Source: Wuchereria bancrofti (lineage: Eukaryota > Nematoda > Chromadorea > Rhabditida > Onchocercidae). Taken from it: a DNA stretch of 64,000 nucleotides. This document shows positions 37,517 to 48,940 of the stretch, in pieces (the stretch's first letter is position 1; the number at the start of each line of letters is the position of its first letter). The position numbers and the translations under genes are program-made. The stretch lies in NCBI GenBank assembly GCA_005281725.1, contig SSBO01000012.1, positions 11,898,272 to 11,962,271 of the forward strand, written 5' to 3'. The notes beneath the pieces were generated by a model. That model was given only the letters and a program-made list of their open reading frames with translations, did not search any database and was not told the DNA's origin.

Positions 37517-40500
37517 ATGCGGATGTGGTATGTATCACTTATCAATTTATCCTTGTTTCTTTTTGCGGTCGACTGTGCAACACCATTTTTGAATGCTTAT
37601 TTGGATGAAAGAAGTCAGAAGTCATTACATGCAGTTCTGATCAGTGCTCTTGATAGCAACGTTTGGTTTCCCAAATGTTTTTAAATTTAAATCCAAGTTT
37701 TTGAAATCCGTACAATATCGTCGAATTCTTTTACTGTCTATTTTAGTTCATAAGCTCATAGTTATATGCACACGTTTTACAGATTCTTAGTTCTGAAGAC
37801 ATAAACGATTTGGAAGATTTCCGTGTACCAGATAGTTGACCTCAGAAAGGGAAGGATTTTATGAAGATCAGGGCAGGAATCTCGTAGTATTAGTTTGAGC
37901 TGCAACCATAATTTTATAGTTGTTGTATTGGTTTAGCTATAACAGTTAAGATGGTATCAGTTTTTGATCTGAAAAACCAAGCTGACAGTGTTTTGTTTGC
38001 AGTAACATATCTTTCAGCACAAATATATTTTCTTTGATTGTTTCAGGAGTTATCTACTATACATCATGGTGCAGCTGGTTTGAAACTTGCGGGCATTCCG
38101 ATTGAAGCTAGCAAGAATAAAGTGATTTTAAAATGTTTTGATTTATCCATTTCTTCTAAGTTTCCTCTATTTTAAAAAGTGGATAAATCTACAAAAATAT
38201 GGTTCATTTTCCTCTTCTGATATTTAACTTTTGATATCAGTACTTATGTTGCTCACTATTTTATAGGCTCTCTGTAGTATAGTTCAAAAAGTAAATGGTG
38301 AAGAATTGGGACAACTGTATCATGCAGTTAGTGGTGCGGTTGCTCTAAAAGATTGTTTGCTATCCATACCAAATGCTAAGGGAACTATCGAAGCAGTGTT
38401 AAAAGAAGATTCTCCAACTTCTCAGAACATATTTTTGGCACTTTCTGTTGCGGATAAATTGAAACTGAAAGTGAACTATAAAAGTTTTGCCGAAGCTTTA
38501 ACTGCTGCGCTGGTAAAGGATGATGGTGCTTCTAGGTTACTTTTAATTCCGATGCCTCATCTGATATTTCCTTTTCGGTGCTGTCAGTTTAACGGATTAC
38601 CTCTAGTTTTATTGGAAACATTAAATATGACTTGAACCCTCGAGATAGAGAGATGTTGAGATTGATATTGTCTGCCTTGCTTCGCTAACATTAATTGTTC
38701 TGTATCAAATTATGTTTTAGTCTTTCACATGGGTTGAATGCGGCAGCTCTACTGGATAACACTAACGCCGGAAAGTTCTTCATACGAGTCGAGGATCTGG
38801 TAGGTCAGGCGGAAGAAGTGGATGGCAAATATCTTCATGTAAGTTTCATAAATTTGTTCATCGAACTGTAGTGGGAAAGCGGATAGATGTAAACTAAATG
38901 AGGCAGGGAAATGGAAAATTACATTGGGAAATTAATAAATTTCATAACATTAACCGTTGCAGTTGGAAGGTGGCTTATCAATCACTGCTTTTGGCGTTTA
39001 TGGAATTTATAATCTAGCTGATAAACTAGACAAGTCACCAGGTGTAAAAAGCGTTAGTTTTTATTTAAATGTCAACAAAACGAGAAACTGTTGTAGTGGT
39101 CATCATTTGTCTGTGATTTCCATAAAGGTATTTCAAAATCATAAGTCAGCTTCAGCAGTGGTACTAAGAAAAACTTGTTTAGGACGAAGCGGTGAAATTA
39201 GCAAATTACTTGCTTAGTCATAGGAATGTACAGTCGGGTCGCGATGCGTATCTCCTACTGTTGACATTGAAGAAGCTTGCGAATAACCATTTCCAAATTC
39301 CAGTTGTCTTTTCCTTGGCATCAAGCGCATCCTTATTGGATACGGACAAAGTGAGTTTATTTCGCAACCAATTTCTATTATTTTTTTGCTAATTTTCCCG
39401 GGGTAGGAGTGCGTTACTACTGATGTGTTTTATCAAAACTACATTTTTTGAAAAAAATTTCCATACCAAAGGTACAGGGTAATTTTCCATAGCAAAGGTA
39501 CATGATGTCTTCAAACCTACGACATATTTTTGTTATGCTGCACTGAAATTTTACAGTCATAATCTTTCTAGAAAATGAAAATAATTAAAGCATGAAGGTA
39601 CTTAAAAGTGATAGTTTTTCCAATCTTTTATATAAGATCTCGTTATTGAACTTTTACCAGTTTTTTATGAAAATAGTCATTATTGATAGTAAAAGTTCAT
39701 TACAGCCTTTGGTAATTCGTGTTTCGAATGTGTTAGGCGAATCGGTTGGACCATTATCAGTCATTTTGGATGCAGTGACACATTTAATTTCCAAGGAAAT
39801 TGTAACTGTACGACAACAGTTAAAAGCAGTTGCATCTGATAAAACCAACACGTTGTATGAAGTATATGTTAAAAATGCCAAACAACGTGGATTTTATAAC
39901 CTTGCCCTAAGCGCTGGAAGTCAGGTAATCCATCATACTGCACTACGTGGATTTTATAACCTTGCCCTAAGCGCTGGAAATCAGGTAATCCATCATACTG
40001 CACTACGTGACAAGAAGATTTAAATCGAATATCTGAAAGATGTGTGTTTTAAGTAATTATATTGTAGAAGGCAGCATAAATTCTTCATGATTCATCCGGA
40101 AACATTTAATGTTAGTGCTTTTTTTCAGGATGTAAAGTATTTTTGTATATTCTTTTTTCTTTGTTTTGTTTTTGTGTATTAGGTGAGGTCTTGTTGTTTT
40201 TTAATATATTCTTTTGTGTTATTTAAATGTATTCCATTCTAGGACAAACGTTTGGTTGGAACAAATGGTGTATCACTCATGATGAGAGTTCTTGTAAAAG
40301 TGTGTGTCGAAGATGTCACAGTGGCTGTGTTCGACCGGGAATTTCTGAAGCCGTCATCATATATCTCGTAGGTGTCAAAATGTAGTCCAAAATCAAGATA
40401 TTTAGTTATAATATTTCGTCCGTCCAAGATTTTATATGTTTTGATATTATTGAAGAATTACCCTTAAATTAAAATCGGCTTCAAATTTATGAATTCACTT

Positions 40501-42384
40501 CCATTGTGGGGAATATGATTGAATGGACGCTTTATTCTCCCTTTTAAAATTAGTTTGTTAAAAAGAGCAAGGACGAATATAATTTTCATATATTTCAGAG
40601 TTAAAGAAAGTTCAAAGATCGGAAAGATTTTGGAAACCGACCTACACAACAAGATGGAGATCAGATTCAAAGTTAAAGAAGCAAAAACCAATGAAGCAAT
40701 ATTGGTTCATCAGGCATTCGTAGCATTTGTTCACAGTAATACCCGTCAAGAAATTATTTTCGTTGCCACACCGGATCACAACAACAATTACGTATTTGAC
40801 GTGGTATGATTGAATTTTTTCTTAAAATAACTACCTTTTTATATCGAAAAAATAAACTACCTTTTTATATTGATATAGTATGTGTTGAGCACAGCTATCT
40901 ATTCTCAAAAGATAGATTTACATGAAAGCCGTCAAATACCCCATCAAATATTGCTTGATTTTTTAGGATTTCGAGAAAGTTGCAAAAGACTTTGAACGTT
41001 TATCAGGCCGATATGCGGTTCGATTGGTAGTGGGTGATTCAGCAATATCGCATCCTTTAGACTGGAACTTGGTATGGGCATGAAATTTGTTCAAGGAACA
41101 TAAAATGTGCATTATATTTGACATAAGTCTCGATAAGCATTTAGCAATTAATTGAGTTGGTCTAGGAATGCAGCATTTGTAGCAAACAGCGATTTTATCC
41201 GTTTTTACTTGAATATCTTTACAGGTGGATATTAACTTGAAACTTCCTGCAGTAGTTGCTTCAAAAATCAAGAAATCCGAACGCGTTGTTTACGAGAAAA
41301 CACCGGAAATCAAGCATATGTTTCGGGAGCCGGAAAAACGGCCGCCACGAATTGTTTCAACTATTTTTGTTTTCCTGTCTGCATTTCCATTGCTCATTGT
41401 CCTTGTTTTGGTATGTTGGTCGAATATTTAAAACTTTCCATTGACAGTATCAGAGTAATATTTCAAATGCAAATTTAATTTATTAAAGGTTTCAGTGGTT
41501 ACGCATTGGAATCAATTTTGGAAACTTGCCAGCATCTCCCTTTATTTTGCTTTTTCATGGTGGTTTAATAGGTAAGCCTAAATTTTTTCTTCCATGATTT
41601 TCAATTAGTAAGCAATAATGATCATGAGATAAACAAACTGTGATCAACAAACCTGGTGTTTAAAGTTGATTCTATTTTATGCTATAAGGTAATTGCTTGG
41701 TTAAAAAGTCCAGTTCATTATTTCAGCTTTTTGGGCTGAAATAAATAGTGCCAGCTTTTCTCCCACTAATAAAAGACATTCATAAATACAGTGCCATCTT
41801 TCATCGGAATTAAGATAACCTCTTGATGAACTTAGATTATGTATATATCCTAACCAACTATAAATTTCAGTTCTTTGCAGTATGTATTTTAATAACTTTA
41901 TCATCTAAGAAATATTGAAAATTGTTGCTCCAATTTTCAATACATTCCAGGGACTTTGCATAATACCTTGTTATAGAATCATTATTTTTTGAAGGAATAT
42001 TCGGATTATATTTTATTTTCTGGCTGCAGTTAACTATGTTTGAAACATTGAAATATTTATCGGTGATCGGTACCATAACATTTATTTCGGGAAACCGTTT
42101 GTTGAGAATACTTGCAGCAAGACGAAAGTAAGAAATTTGAAATTTATTTTGGTAATTTTTCTGTGTTATAAAACTTCATTATATATATATTTTTTTTTCT
42201 TGGAGAATAATGAAAATTCGAAGTATCATATTGGATTTCTGATATATCTATCAAAATCGTGGGTGCAAAAAATATTTCCGAATGATGAACTGGATTAGAT
42301 TTTTTCCAATAGTTTCAAGTGCTATATTGGAAATAAGACCTAAAATACATTCAAATATGTTGTTGCAGAGAAAAAACCAATTAA
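37517..42384 (+). CDS. Ribophorin II, oligosaccharyltransferase subunit (RPN2/Swp1)
   Basis: Fourteen exons join in phase: 37517-37660, 38047-38121, 38267-38535, 38721-38838, 38963-39043, 39183-39350, 39706-39924, 40243-40367, 40599-40803, 40967-41071, 41225-41410, 41496-41571, 41995-42127 and 42369-42384. They give about 639 residues (human 631). A signal peptide (MRMWYVSLINLSLFLFAVDCA) starts the protein. The lumenal part includes QLYHAVSGAVAL, HQAFVAFVHSNT, IIFVATPDHNNNYVFDV and LFREPEKRPP-type HMFREPEKRPPRIVS. Three membrane segments follow (IFVFLSAFPLLIVLVL, then IGINFGNL... and TLKYLSVIGTITFISGNRLL). The end KEKTN fits the KxKxx ER-retrieval signal. The protein is a non-catalytic subunit of the ER complex that transfers N-glycans to nascent proteins. 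A 60-bp tandem duplication spans the 3' end of exon 7; using its first donor keeps the conserved protein length. Confidence 0.93.
39457..39505 (+). repeat. Imperfect 24-bp tandem repeat in an RPN2 intron
   Basis: Two adjacent copies of a unit near TTTCCATANCAAAGGTACA lie in the intron before exon 7. Confidence 0.75.
39889..40008 (+). repeat. 60-bp tandem duplication across an RPN2 exon-intron border
   Basis: Two 60-bp units (about 39889-39948 and 39949-40008) differ at one visible base (GGAAGTCAG against GGAAATCAG). Each unit contains the exon 7 end and its GTAATC donor plus intron start. Use of the second donor would add exactly 20 residues in frame. Confidence 0.92.
40826..40870 (+). repeat. 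25-bp tandem repeat in an RPN2 intron
   Basis: AACTACCTTTTTATAT occurs twice in tandem with short AT-rich spacers, just after the exon ending at 40803. Confidence 0.8.
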
Positions 42385-43014
42385 TATGGATGAACGAAGA
42401 ACCGCAGTAATGGAGAAATGGAGCTGTTGCCTACGTAATTTCCATTTATTTCGCATTCTGTGAACACCAGTTTCCCTTAGCTTTCCTGAATTTTACAGCT
42501 GTCTCGATGAATAAGTTGGGTTCGCTGGATTTTGAATTTAGACCTAAGAAATTGTTTATTTATATTGTTGATCTGTTTGTTACGGCAGGTTTATACTTGG
42601 TCCTGAATTTTTGATTATGTTACTGTTCTCGCTATTAGGATCCATAAATAATATATGTATTTCTGTGTGTTTCATATGGCAAAAATGGTTATTTGTTCTA
42701 ATGATTTATGAAACGGTGCGACGTTAATGAATTTCAAGGCTCAATACTTTGAAACAGCTTCAATTATGAGATATATGCTAATAAAATCAAAATGCAGATA
42801 ATTAACGTTAGGATGAATTGGATACATGAGTATTTTTCATAATGAAATGAGTGTGGTTGTTGGTCTGTACATGGAGGACATTCACTCTACTGGGTGTTAA
42901 GCTTTGAACAGGTGTCAGTCGTTCTATTTAAGTAAACAATTGGTTTTCTGTTAGTAACCATTCCACACGTTGGGAGTAATTTATTTAAAGTAGGACGATG
43001 CACACGATAGGCTG
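42385..43014. other. Convergent 3' region between RPN2 and the OATP-like locus
   Basis: AT-rich DNA between two genes that end tail to tail. I see no coding exon. Confidence 0.4.
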
Positions 43015-46000
43015 TCAACCGGTTAATGTAAATCGATCAATTATATCATAAGGAAATGTTGCTAGTTCATTTATTGCACAAGCATTAATATCACACCAAC
43101 AGAGTAACATAATCGCATCGAGTGTTCCACAATCGATAACCTGTGTTCCGGATGTATCTGGCAAATTCCATCGGAATTTGACCATATGGCTGAGCACGTT
43201 TGTCGTGGCGGTTGATGCTGTACCCGGCTCGGTGTACAACTGCACCTCAGTAAAGGGTACTGTACTGATTGCCCGGCTACTTGTGGTACCTCCATATCCG
43301 CAGGATATTCCTGTCTTTCATCCTTTTCACCAAGAATATTTATACCACCGGTATGCTTAATCACATAAAGATCGGCTAAAGCTGATGCAAGGCGGAAAGC
43401 GACGTACGCGAAGTATAATCGTTGACGTAACAACACGGGCTCATAAATTGCACACGTACCCTTGAACGCGAAAACTTTTCTGTCTGATAAAACAATGTAT
43501 TGCATAGCCAGAACTGTCAGATATTAATGCAATGCTTTGACATAGGTTTATCGATTATCATATCATAAATCCAATAATAAAAATGAAAAGTAAGCCATTA
43601 TAAAAGAGAAAGGAAAAGTACCTTAGCTTCTGGACAGGTATAACTCCAAACCAAACATGTGGTATCCACAACGGCTCCCCAAATAAGCGGTGAGGGCAGA
43701 CTGGCAAACAAACCACAAAGCCTTGAAAGCCAGGGGCGATACTTCGGTGCACCGGTGGCACTGATCTAAATGCTTTGCCTACTTTTATGTCGATTAGAAA
43801 GAACTGGAATAATAATTTGTTTAATTAATGAGGATGTAATCCTGGCAGTGAATCATTTCTATTAGTTCTATTTTCTTTTTAGCCATATCAAACTTTTTGC
43901 TGCAGCGAAATTGAGATTCTTTTCCTCAGAAGATGTGAAACACAAGGAATAGATTAATAAGTTTTATTCTGATTTCATAGTTCTTCCCCACTTCTCAAAG
44001 AAAGTTTAGGCTTAGATTTCGTTTATACCTCAAGTTTAGAAATGAAACATGATGATAACCTCAAAAGTAAAAGCATTCCAGGTACCAAACAATTACCCAC
44101 AGAAAATGATCCAATAATAATGAGAATGAAGAAAAGTGCTGCTTTCAGGATTTGTTTCATTTTATTACAGTCACTGATGCAAATTACTACCAATAGTACC
44201 ACTTTATCAGTGATGCAAGTCTATCCACCTTGCCATTATAATTAATCCTGTTGACCTCAGGCACTATTCGTGAAGGTATCAACTAGTAATGAATAATGAG
44301 AGGATATCGTTATCAAAATTTTCACGTAACCTTAAGTGATCTACATTCACCACCTCACATCTATCCTAATTTGGCTTGAAGCACAGCTAACAGATGTTAC
44401 CATCTCTCAATCTCACTTTGACCATCTTCAATTCACTGTTGTCATACCTTCCGATGACGTTACTACATAAAATTATATTAATCCCTTGCGAACGGATCAA
44501 CGTCTGATAGAGAGCAATGTGCTACCCATGCTTAATTTACGCAATAAACAAATTTGCTAATTGCATTTTATGAAGTTTCATAGGAATAACCGCAATTATT
44601 AATATGGTCTTTCAGTCTGTCAGCGACTGTCATTAGAATTAGACTGTAATGGCGGCAAGACTTGGTGAGAAAAAATTGATGGTTGGTGAAAAGTCGATAA
44701 ATAATTATTTTTGAGATGTCCCAGCGGTCGGCAAATCATCACAAATTAAAATCAAATAATTCGACTAAAGAATTGCTGGTCATTGTAGGAACCGGAAAGT
44801 ACAATAACTTTTCACTTACTGCTAACAATGTTATTTTAATTAGCTAGTGATGCTTAGAGAAGATATGGCAACTTACAAACCTCGAAATTTGGCAAAAATA
44901 GACGGTGATTCCATGATGTATTACTATGATGTTTGTCAAATATTAACATTTTAATATTCTTTTGATCCACGCAACTGTTGTCCTTAACGCTACGCTCTAT
45001 CATTGTAGATTTATTCCTGAAATTGTTTTTCTTTTTTCAAATAGGAATTTGTGAGTTATCAACGCTTGTTTCCTTGTCATTTGTGTTATTCTCTCAGTGT
45101 ACTTAAAATGAGAAATATTTGAATTTAAATGATATAAAAATTACCTCACTGGGAAAAGTACAGTGCTGTTGATGGTCCGATTAGCAACAGACCAATGAGC
45201 AAATAACCCAACCATCATGCGCCTATCCAAGTGGGATCTTTTGCCGATAAACCAGGTGGAGCTAAAAGTAATTGCATTCAATTGCATTCATCCAGTAATT
45301 TGTTAAATTTTAATGTTCTCGAAGATAGATAAACTTTCGGAAATTACGAATTACTGATGCCTACCCACCTAACTTTAAGTTGAATTAGACTTTTGGAAGA
45401 AAGGCAATGTCTTCCTGATTCTTTTTCACCACGAACTTTTTAAGATGTTAAGAGTAATTGAGATAAATTCATGACATTATATACGTTTTAGGGTGTAGTA
45501 AAAACTGCTACAAAAGTTTCCAATCAGAAATCCACACACGGGTCCCAGAATTCGAATAAAATTCATACCAGCTAAAATATTTTTGGAGTAATTTTAATAA
45601 CATTTGGTTTATTGATAAGTAAGTACTGCATGCTCCCTGCTATTATGGTATATTTAGATTATTTGCTTTTTACAAAATGAAAGGTTAAGAAGACATTAGC
45701 GATTTAAATGTCATTTTGTTACTTTCCAAGCATTGCAATGACAAATAATTTCGAATTTTAAATGTGTAATGCCATTTGGAATTATTTATTTCTCGTCCAT
45801 GATTTATTGGTTCTGTAAAAGTGAAACAGTTTACCAAAGAATGCCGGAATATTCTTTTTAGAAAAACTATCATCGATGAGCGGTACTCCGAGTGACCACG
45901 GCATACAACGGCCGACACCAAAGCCAACTAAGCCAAAAAATAACATCATAATGGGTGCTTTATGCAGGATTTTTTCCCCACATGTCGTTGTCTGAAAGGA

Positions 46001-48940
46001 AAAATAGTTTAAAGTTTTATCAAAGGACAATTAATTTCCAATGATTATTTTGAGCTTTAAACAGTCTATTCCCAATCAAAATATATTTCGAGTAATTCAA
46101 GTCGATAATTTGTAAATTAAATTAGACGCAACATTTTGTTAACGCGCATTAAAAGCTTTTTGTTTGAGAAGTTGCTTATCATTTACAGTTAATATCTGAT
46201 ATTAGATGTGCCATCATTGCTATCGTTAAGTAGCAACAATAAAAATTGATTTGAATCTGTTTTTATCCAATCTACTTTTGGGAAAAATATTGGAAACATG
46301 GAATAATTCCTACTCTGATAATCTGTCGCATTTCATTGATAACAGTAAGCAAATGGTGCTTGAACACTATTTTGTATTTTATTCAAATCATTAAGCGTCT
46401 CATTAGCTCTCTCAGTGACATATTTTTGTAGCAAACTTTTCACTTCGCCCATATCACTACTACTTATATTGTCATCAGTCATTGTATGCATCTTCTGAAT
46501 AATCTGAAATTTTATCTTTTTGTAGTTTAATCCCAGCATTTATCACAGAAAGATAAATCGCATATAATCGTTTTTAATCACTGTTAGTTCTTAGCAAACA
46601 AAATTATTGTTAAGGTTATCAGTACCTTGGATAATAAAGGTTCATTCAACGTATAATTATCATTGGCAATCGATATCTCATTGCTATTCTCCAAACTCCT
46701 GGCATTACGTGAAACGAATGATCATTCAATAATATTGCTTTCTTCAGAAAATCTCTTACACTTCCATTTATGCGATCATTTATAAGTTTATAATCAAACA
46801 ATTTTGCTAATTCAACATTCGGCAACAACAGTTCGTCAGATGAAAACAAACGTTTCTGAAATTAGTTTAGAATTTAATTTTTATCATACCAATGCAAATA
46901 TTTCGACTTTTTTTTTGACGTTTAATTGATGAGTAAAATTTTGAGAAAGAAAAAACATGCTTGAAGAGTGGTGTAATTAAGAATTTGTTGTTCAAGTGGA
47001 AATAAAAAATTGGATGAAGAAATGAGTAAATGTGAAATTGCTGTCATGAAAGTGCCAATACCAATCCATTTAACTCGATTGCCTTTAGAGCCAAAATATG
47101 ACACAAAGATAACCACAGGAATGTATGCAAAATCACCTGTACAACAAGTAGCTGTAATGAGTTAATTAATTACAAGTGAAATATGACATAATTCATTTCA
47201 TTAAAATGAGTTTAATAGATAGAAGCCTTCAATTAAGACAGCTAGATTAAGATAGAAATATAAAATTTAATGTATGGATATTTAAATTAGTTCAGTGTCA
47301 TAGACATCTAACTAAATTATGCTTTTCCATTTATAGCAAATTTTCCAAAAATGTAATTCTATAAGCAAGACATATTTGTAGTAAATAGTAATTCTTTTAG
47401 TCGTTTCATACATTCTTCTAAGTTATTCATAATTTCTTACATTTTTTCTTTTTTTTTTACATTAATTTAATTTCACTCAACGTTTTTTTTTTTTTTTTTT
47501 GCAAATTATTGCTTTCCCAATGAGAAGCAGTAATTTTCAAAAGACCATTTTTTTATTTCTTCACTATTTAATAAAACAATTAGTAATTTATGCATACATA
47601 TATTTCATCGTATAAATTGTTGTATAGCTTTAGTCTTTTAAAAGACTTTTCTTTATTGTTAGTCTTAAGTTTTTTCCTCTAAATAGCATTCGAACGTTTT
47701 TTTTCTTGCAGTAAGAGTCTTTTTTGAATAATTAATGAATAAAATGATTGTCCACGAGAGTTCCACCAGATGCATATTTAGTAAACTTTGCGAGAATACA
47801 ATATGTAGGTTAATTGGGCCTTGATTATTAAATTTAATCATCGAATATCGCCTTAGAAGGAAAAATTGGAAGACTTACTGGCACTAACCATAAAACGGGA
47901 TAACTTCGATGGTACTTGAAACTGTCGTTCAATTGCTTAGGTTGTGGGAATGATATACGTAGCACTAATTGATTCCACTAATAGTACAATCACAAATAAT
48001 GCGAAAAATATATGTATGTGATTCACTTTTTTGAAACATAATTGCTACGAATATTAGCTGTTATAATATTCGATATTAAACACATTTTTGTGAAATTTAA
48101 TTTTTAATTATTTGTTTAATTCCTTTCATTATTTGTTCCCTATTTATTTTCCTTTCTCTTCCATACTTTTTTTAGCAAGAAATTTAGACAATACGCAATA
48201 TCTGTTTATTCTCTAATCGAAGCAAATTTATCAACTCAACAAAAAAAGAGTAATGATTAATTTTGCCTCATCTGAAGAGGAGATAAGATTGGCGTGCAAC
48301 CCGATTTCAAAAATATTTAGAAAAAATTTAATCTTGGGGAAATTTTAACCTTAGTATTTTTCTTGGTTATTCTTAATAGTATCCAAAGGAATCTTTGAAG
48401 TTCTTTTCTCTCATTAGATTAAGCAAATGCATTCTTTCCTATCACTTCTTCTTTCAATGGGGGAAAATCACTCCTTTCCATTTTTGTTTTCACTTCATAA
48501 ATGTAAAATTAAATATTTGTCTATAACTCAAAATCAAGCAATAAAATTTCCCTCAAAAAATGAAAGAATTTTGAAGAAAAATACAGAATTTACAATTTAA
48601 TAAAAATTTCAATTTATCAGAATTAATTAGTTTGTTAATTTTATTTTTTTTAGGATTAATTAGTTTGTTAATTTTACATTGTTAATGTATGCAGCACGAT
48701 GATGCATGCAAAAGTCAACAATAAATTTTTTCCCCTTTTACCATATTTAGCAATTTCCGGATAACTTAATTTCACTACCTGTTCACTGCGATTTTTGTCA
48801 CTTAATATTAATATACTAACTTTATCAGGCACGACCATATGCCGCCATTGTCGTTTCCTAATTTTACCATTTTGTACTATTACCCAATTAAAATAGTAAT
48901 TCCAATTGTAATTTAGAGCCTGAAGATCGGTAATTGGCAC
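43015..48940 (-). pseudogene. Organic anion transporter (OATP/SLCO) locus with in-frame stops
   Basis: Minus-strand pieces follow OATP order. A first membrane segment (HIHIFFALFVIVLLVESISA) comes with AIERQFQVPSKLSRF (about 48040-47890), and VVIFVSYFGSKGNRVKWIGIG lies at about 47120. MPWSLGVPLIDDSFSKKN is near 45890 and IRILGPVCGFLIG near 45555. The family signature DPTWIGA-stop-WLGYL is near 45230, YRPWLSRLCG with FGAVID-like WGAVVDTTC is near 43690, and the last membrane region is at 43500-43340. Two stops interrupt the frame: TAA at 47939-47937, before AIERQF, and TGA at 45217-45215, replacing the first Trp of the GAWW signature. A possible shift of frame occurs near 43230. Intact OATPs are 12-helix plasma-membrane carriers of bile acids, steroids, eicosanoids and drugs. 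An in-phase exon at 48940-48674 may be the N-terminal tail. Several middle exons, including the Kazal-like loop, could not be placed. Sequencing error remains an alternative. Confidence 0.7.
47632..47647. repeat. 16-bp perfect palindrome
   Basis: AGTCTTTTAAAAGACT reads the same on both strands. It lies within an intron of the OATP-like locus, near poly(T) runs at about 47452-47501. Confidence 0.8.

Noticed and set aside
37781..37840. Possible extra RPN2 exon (ILSSEDINDLEDF)
   Set aside because: Exons 37517-37660 and 38047-38121 join directly in phase with the expected length. The candidate lacks an in-phase donor before a stop.
43558..43761. Minus-strand frame beginning MPPVHRSIAPGF
   Set aside because: A different frame of the same strand gives YRPWLSRLCGLF and WGAVVDTTC, which match OATP, so this one is a shadow.
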